From Gammaproteobacteria bacterium (GTDB lineage Bacteria; Pseudomonadota; Gammaproteobacteria; Pseudomonadales; Pseudohongiellaceae), in the NCBI GenBank assembly GCA_016762975.1, contig JAESUV010000143.1, positions 1,199 through 7,012 on the forward strand: a stretch of 5,814 nt of DNA, written 5' to 3'. Below, piece by piece: positions 5,140 through 5,814 of this stretch. The notes beneath the pieces are model-generated. The model was not told the DNA's origin. It saw only the letters and a program-made list of their open reading frames with translations, and did not search any database. The position numbers and the translations under genes were made by a program. Positions within the stretch are counted from its first letter, which is position 1; the number at the start of each line of letters is the position of its first letter.

Positions 5140-5814
5140 ATGAGCCTCACCACCCTCAGCATTACCCAGCCCGATGACTGGCACTTACATCTGCGCGACG
5201 GTGAGGCACTCAAGACTACCGTTGCGCACAGCGCGCGAGTTTTTGCCCGGGCAATCGTCATGCCCAACCTTAAGCCACCAGTAACCACCGTGGCGCAGGC
5301 GCTTTCATATCGGCAACGAATCCTTTCCTGCGTGCCCCAAGGCAGCGCTTTTGACCCCCTAATGACGCTCTATTTAACTGAGCAACTTGACTCGCAGGAA
5401 GTGCAGCGGGCACACGAAGAAGGGTGCGTTCAGGGCATCAAATTCTATCCTGCGGGGGCGACTACGAATTCAGAGAGCGGCGTGACGGAACTTGAATGTG
5501 TCTATCCTGCGCTGGAGAAGATGGCAGAGATTGGCTTGCCTCTTCTTATCCATGGAGAAGTCACCGACAGCAAAGTAGATATCTTTGATAGAGAACGCGT
5601 CTTTTTAGAGACGGTCCTCGCACCACTGACACAAAGGTTTCCAGACTTAAAAATAATCCTCGAGCACATCACTACTAGCGATGCCGTCGAGTTTGTTACA
5701 GGGCAAGGCGAGAACATAGCCGCCACAATTACCCCGCATCATTTGCTACTCAATCGAAACGACTTATTGGTCGGTGGGGTCAGGCCGCACTTCTATTGCC
5801 TGCCAATACTAAAA
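5140..5814 (+). CDS. pyrC: Dihydroorotase, N-terminal 225 codons, 3' truncated by window
   Basis: PyrC reversibly cyclises N-carbamoyl-aspartate to dihydroorotate, the third step of de novo pyrimidine synthesis. This is the class II (E. coli-like) enzyme of about 345 residues, of which 225 are present. The start (MSLTTLSITQPDDWHLHLRD) has the metal-binding HLH (His15, His17) and Arg19. Asn43 in MPNL binds substrate. Lys101 in GIKFYPAGATTN is the carboxylated lysine bridging the two zinc ions. His138 in HGEV and His176 in EHITT are further zinc ligands. Each falls one residue before its E. coli counterpart. The sequence closes with GGVRPHFYCLPILK, just where the window ends; the catalytic aspartate (Asp250 in E. 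coli) lies beyond it. The ATG at 5140 is chosen because the family alignment begins right after it. It is divergent from argG, with the tandem structured repeats directly upstream. Confidence 0.97.
   Translation, partial: MSLTTLSITQPDDWHLHLRDGEALKTTVAHSARVFARAIVMPNLKPPVTTVAQALSYRQRILSCVPQGSAFDPLMTLYLTEQLDSQEVQRAHEEGCVQGIKFYPAGATTNSESGVTELECVYPALEKMAEIGLPLLIHGEVTDSKVDIFDRERVFLETVLAPLTQRFPDLKIILEHITTSDAVEFVTGQGENIAATITPHHLLLNRNDLLVGGVRPHFYCLPILK

Noticed and set aside
5073..5288. Minus-strand frame opposite the start of pyrC
   Set aside because: It overlaps the conserved dihydroorotase metal-binding N-terminus on the other strand; the product has no recognisable features.
5502..5726. Minus-strand frame inside pyrC
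   Set aside because: Shadow of the conserved PyrC coding frame, which carries the HGEV and EHITT zinc motifs here.

Overview
The window looks like chromosomal DNA from a gammaproteobacterium of moderate GC content, probably a marine or Pseudomonas-like lineage. The order rnfC-rnfD-rnfE-nth is the gammaproteobacterial Rnf/Rsx operon ending in endonuclease III. ArgG and PyrC are both of the type found in these bacteria, and from memory argG and pyrC also lie close together in Pseudomonas. This placement is an inference from gene content and protein similarity; there is no rRNA or other taxonomic marker here.

Layout: (1) Positions 1-3204, plus strand, hold the 3' end of an Rnf operon. It comprises the C-terminal part of RnfC (two 4Fe-4S motifs), complete RnfD, complete RnfE and complete Nth. 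Each gene overlaps the next by exactly 4 nt (ATGA, GTGA, ATGA), so the set is translationally coupled. (2) Positions 3232-4443, minus strand, hold complete argG, converging on nth with a 27-nt gap. (3) Positions 4444-5139 are a gene-free region of about 700 nt between the divergent argG and pyrC starts. It holds a probable argG promoter and structured leader, some small palindromes, two tandem ~140-nt copies of a highly structured repeat, and a probable pyrC promoter. (4) Positions 5140-5814, plus strand, hold the first 225 codons of pyrC, cut by the window end.

Two things stand out. First, the Rnf operon is non-canonical. rnfG, which normally lies between rnfD and rnfE and carries a covalent FMN, is absent. 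RnfE also lacks both cysteines that, in known Rnf complexes, help hold the intramembrane [2Fe-2S] cluster at the RnfA/RnfE interface (Ser28 and Val111 stand there instead). That cluster and the RnfG flavin are neighbouring steps on the same electron path, so their joint loss looks like a coordinated rewiring rather than random decay; all reading frames are intact. Second, the argG-pyrC intergenic repeat folds on paper into four helices per copy. The two copies differ by paired, compensating changes, which is evidence for selection on structure. Each copy presents two hexaloops reading AGGGAT, the loop of the CsrA/RsmA binding consensus.

The remaining genes are housekeeping: base-excision DNA repair (nth), arginine biosynthesis (argG) and de novo pyrimidine synthesis (pyrC). 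argG and pyrC both feed on aspartate/carbamoyl-phosphate metabolism but are divergently transcribed and not shown to be co-regulated.
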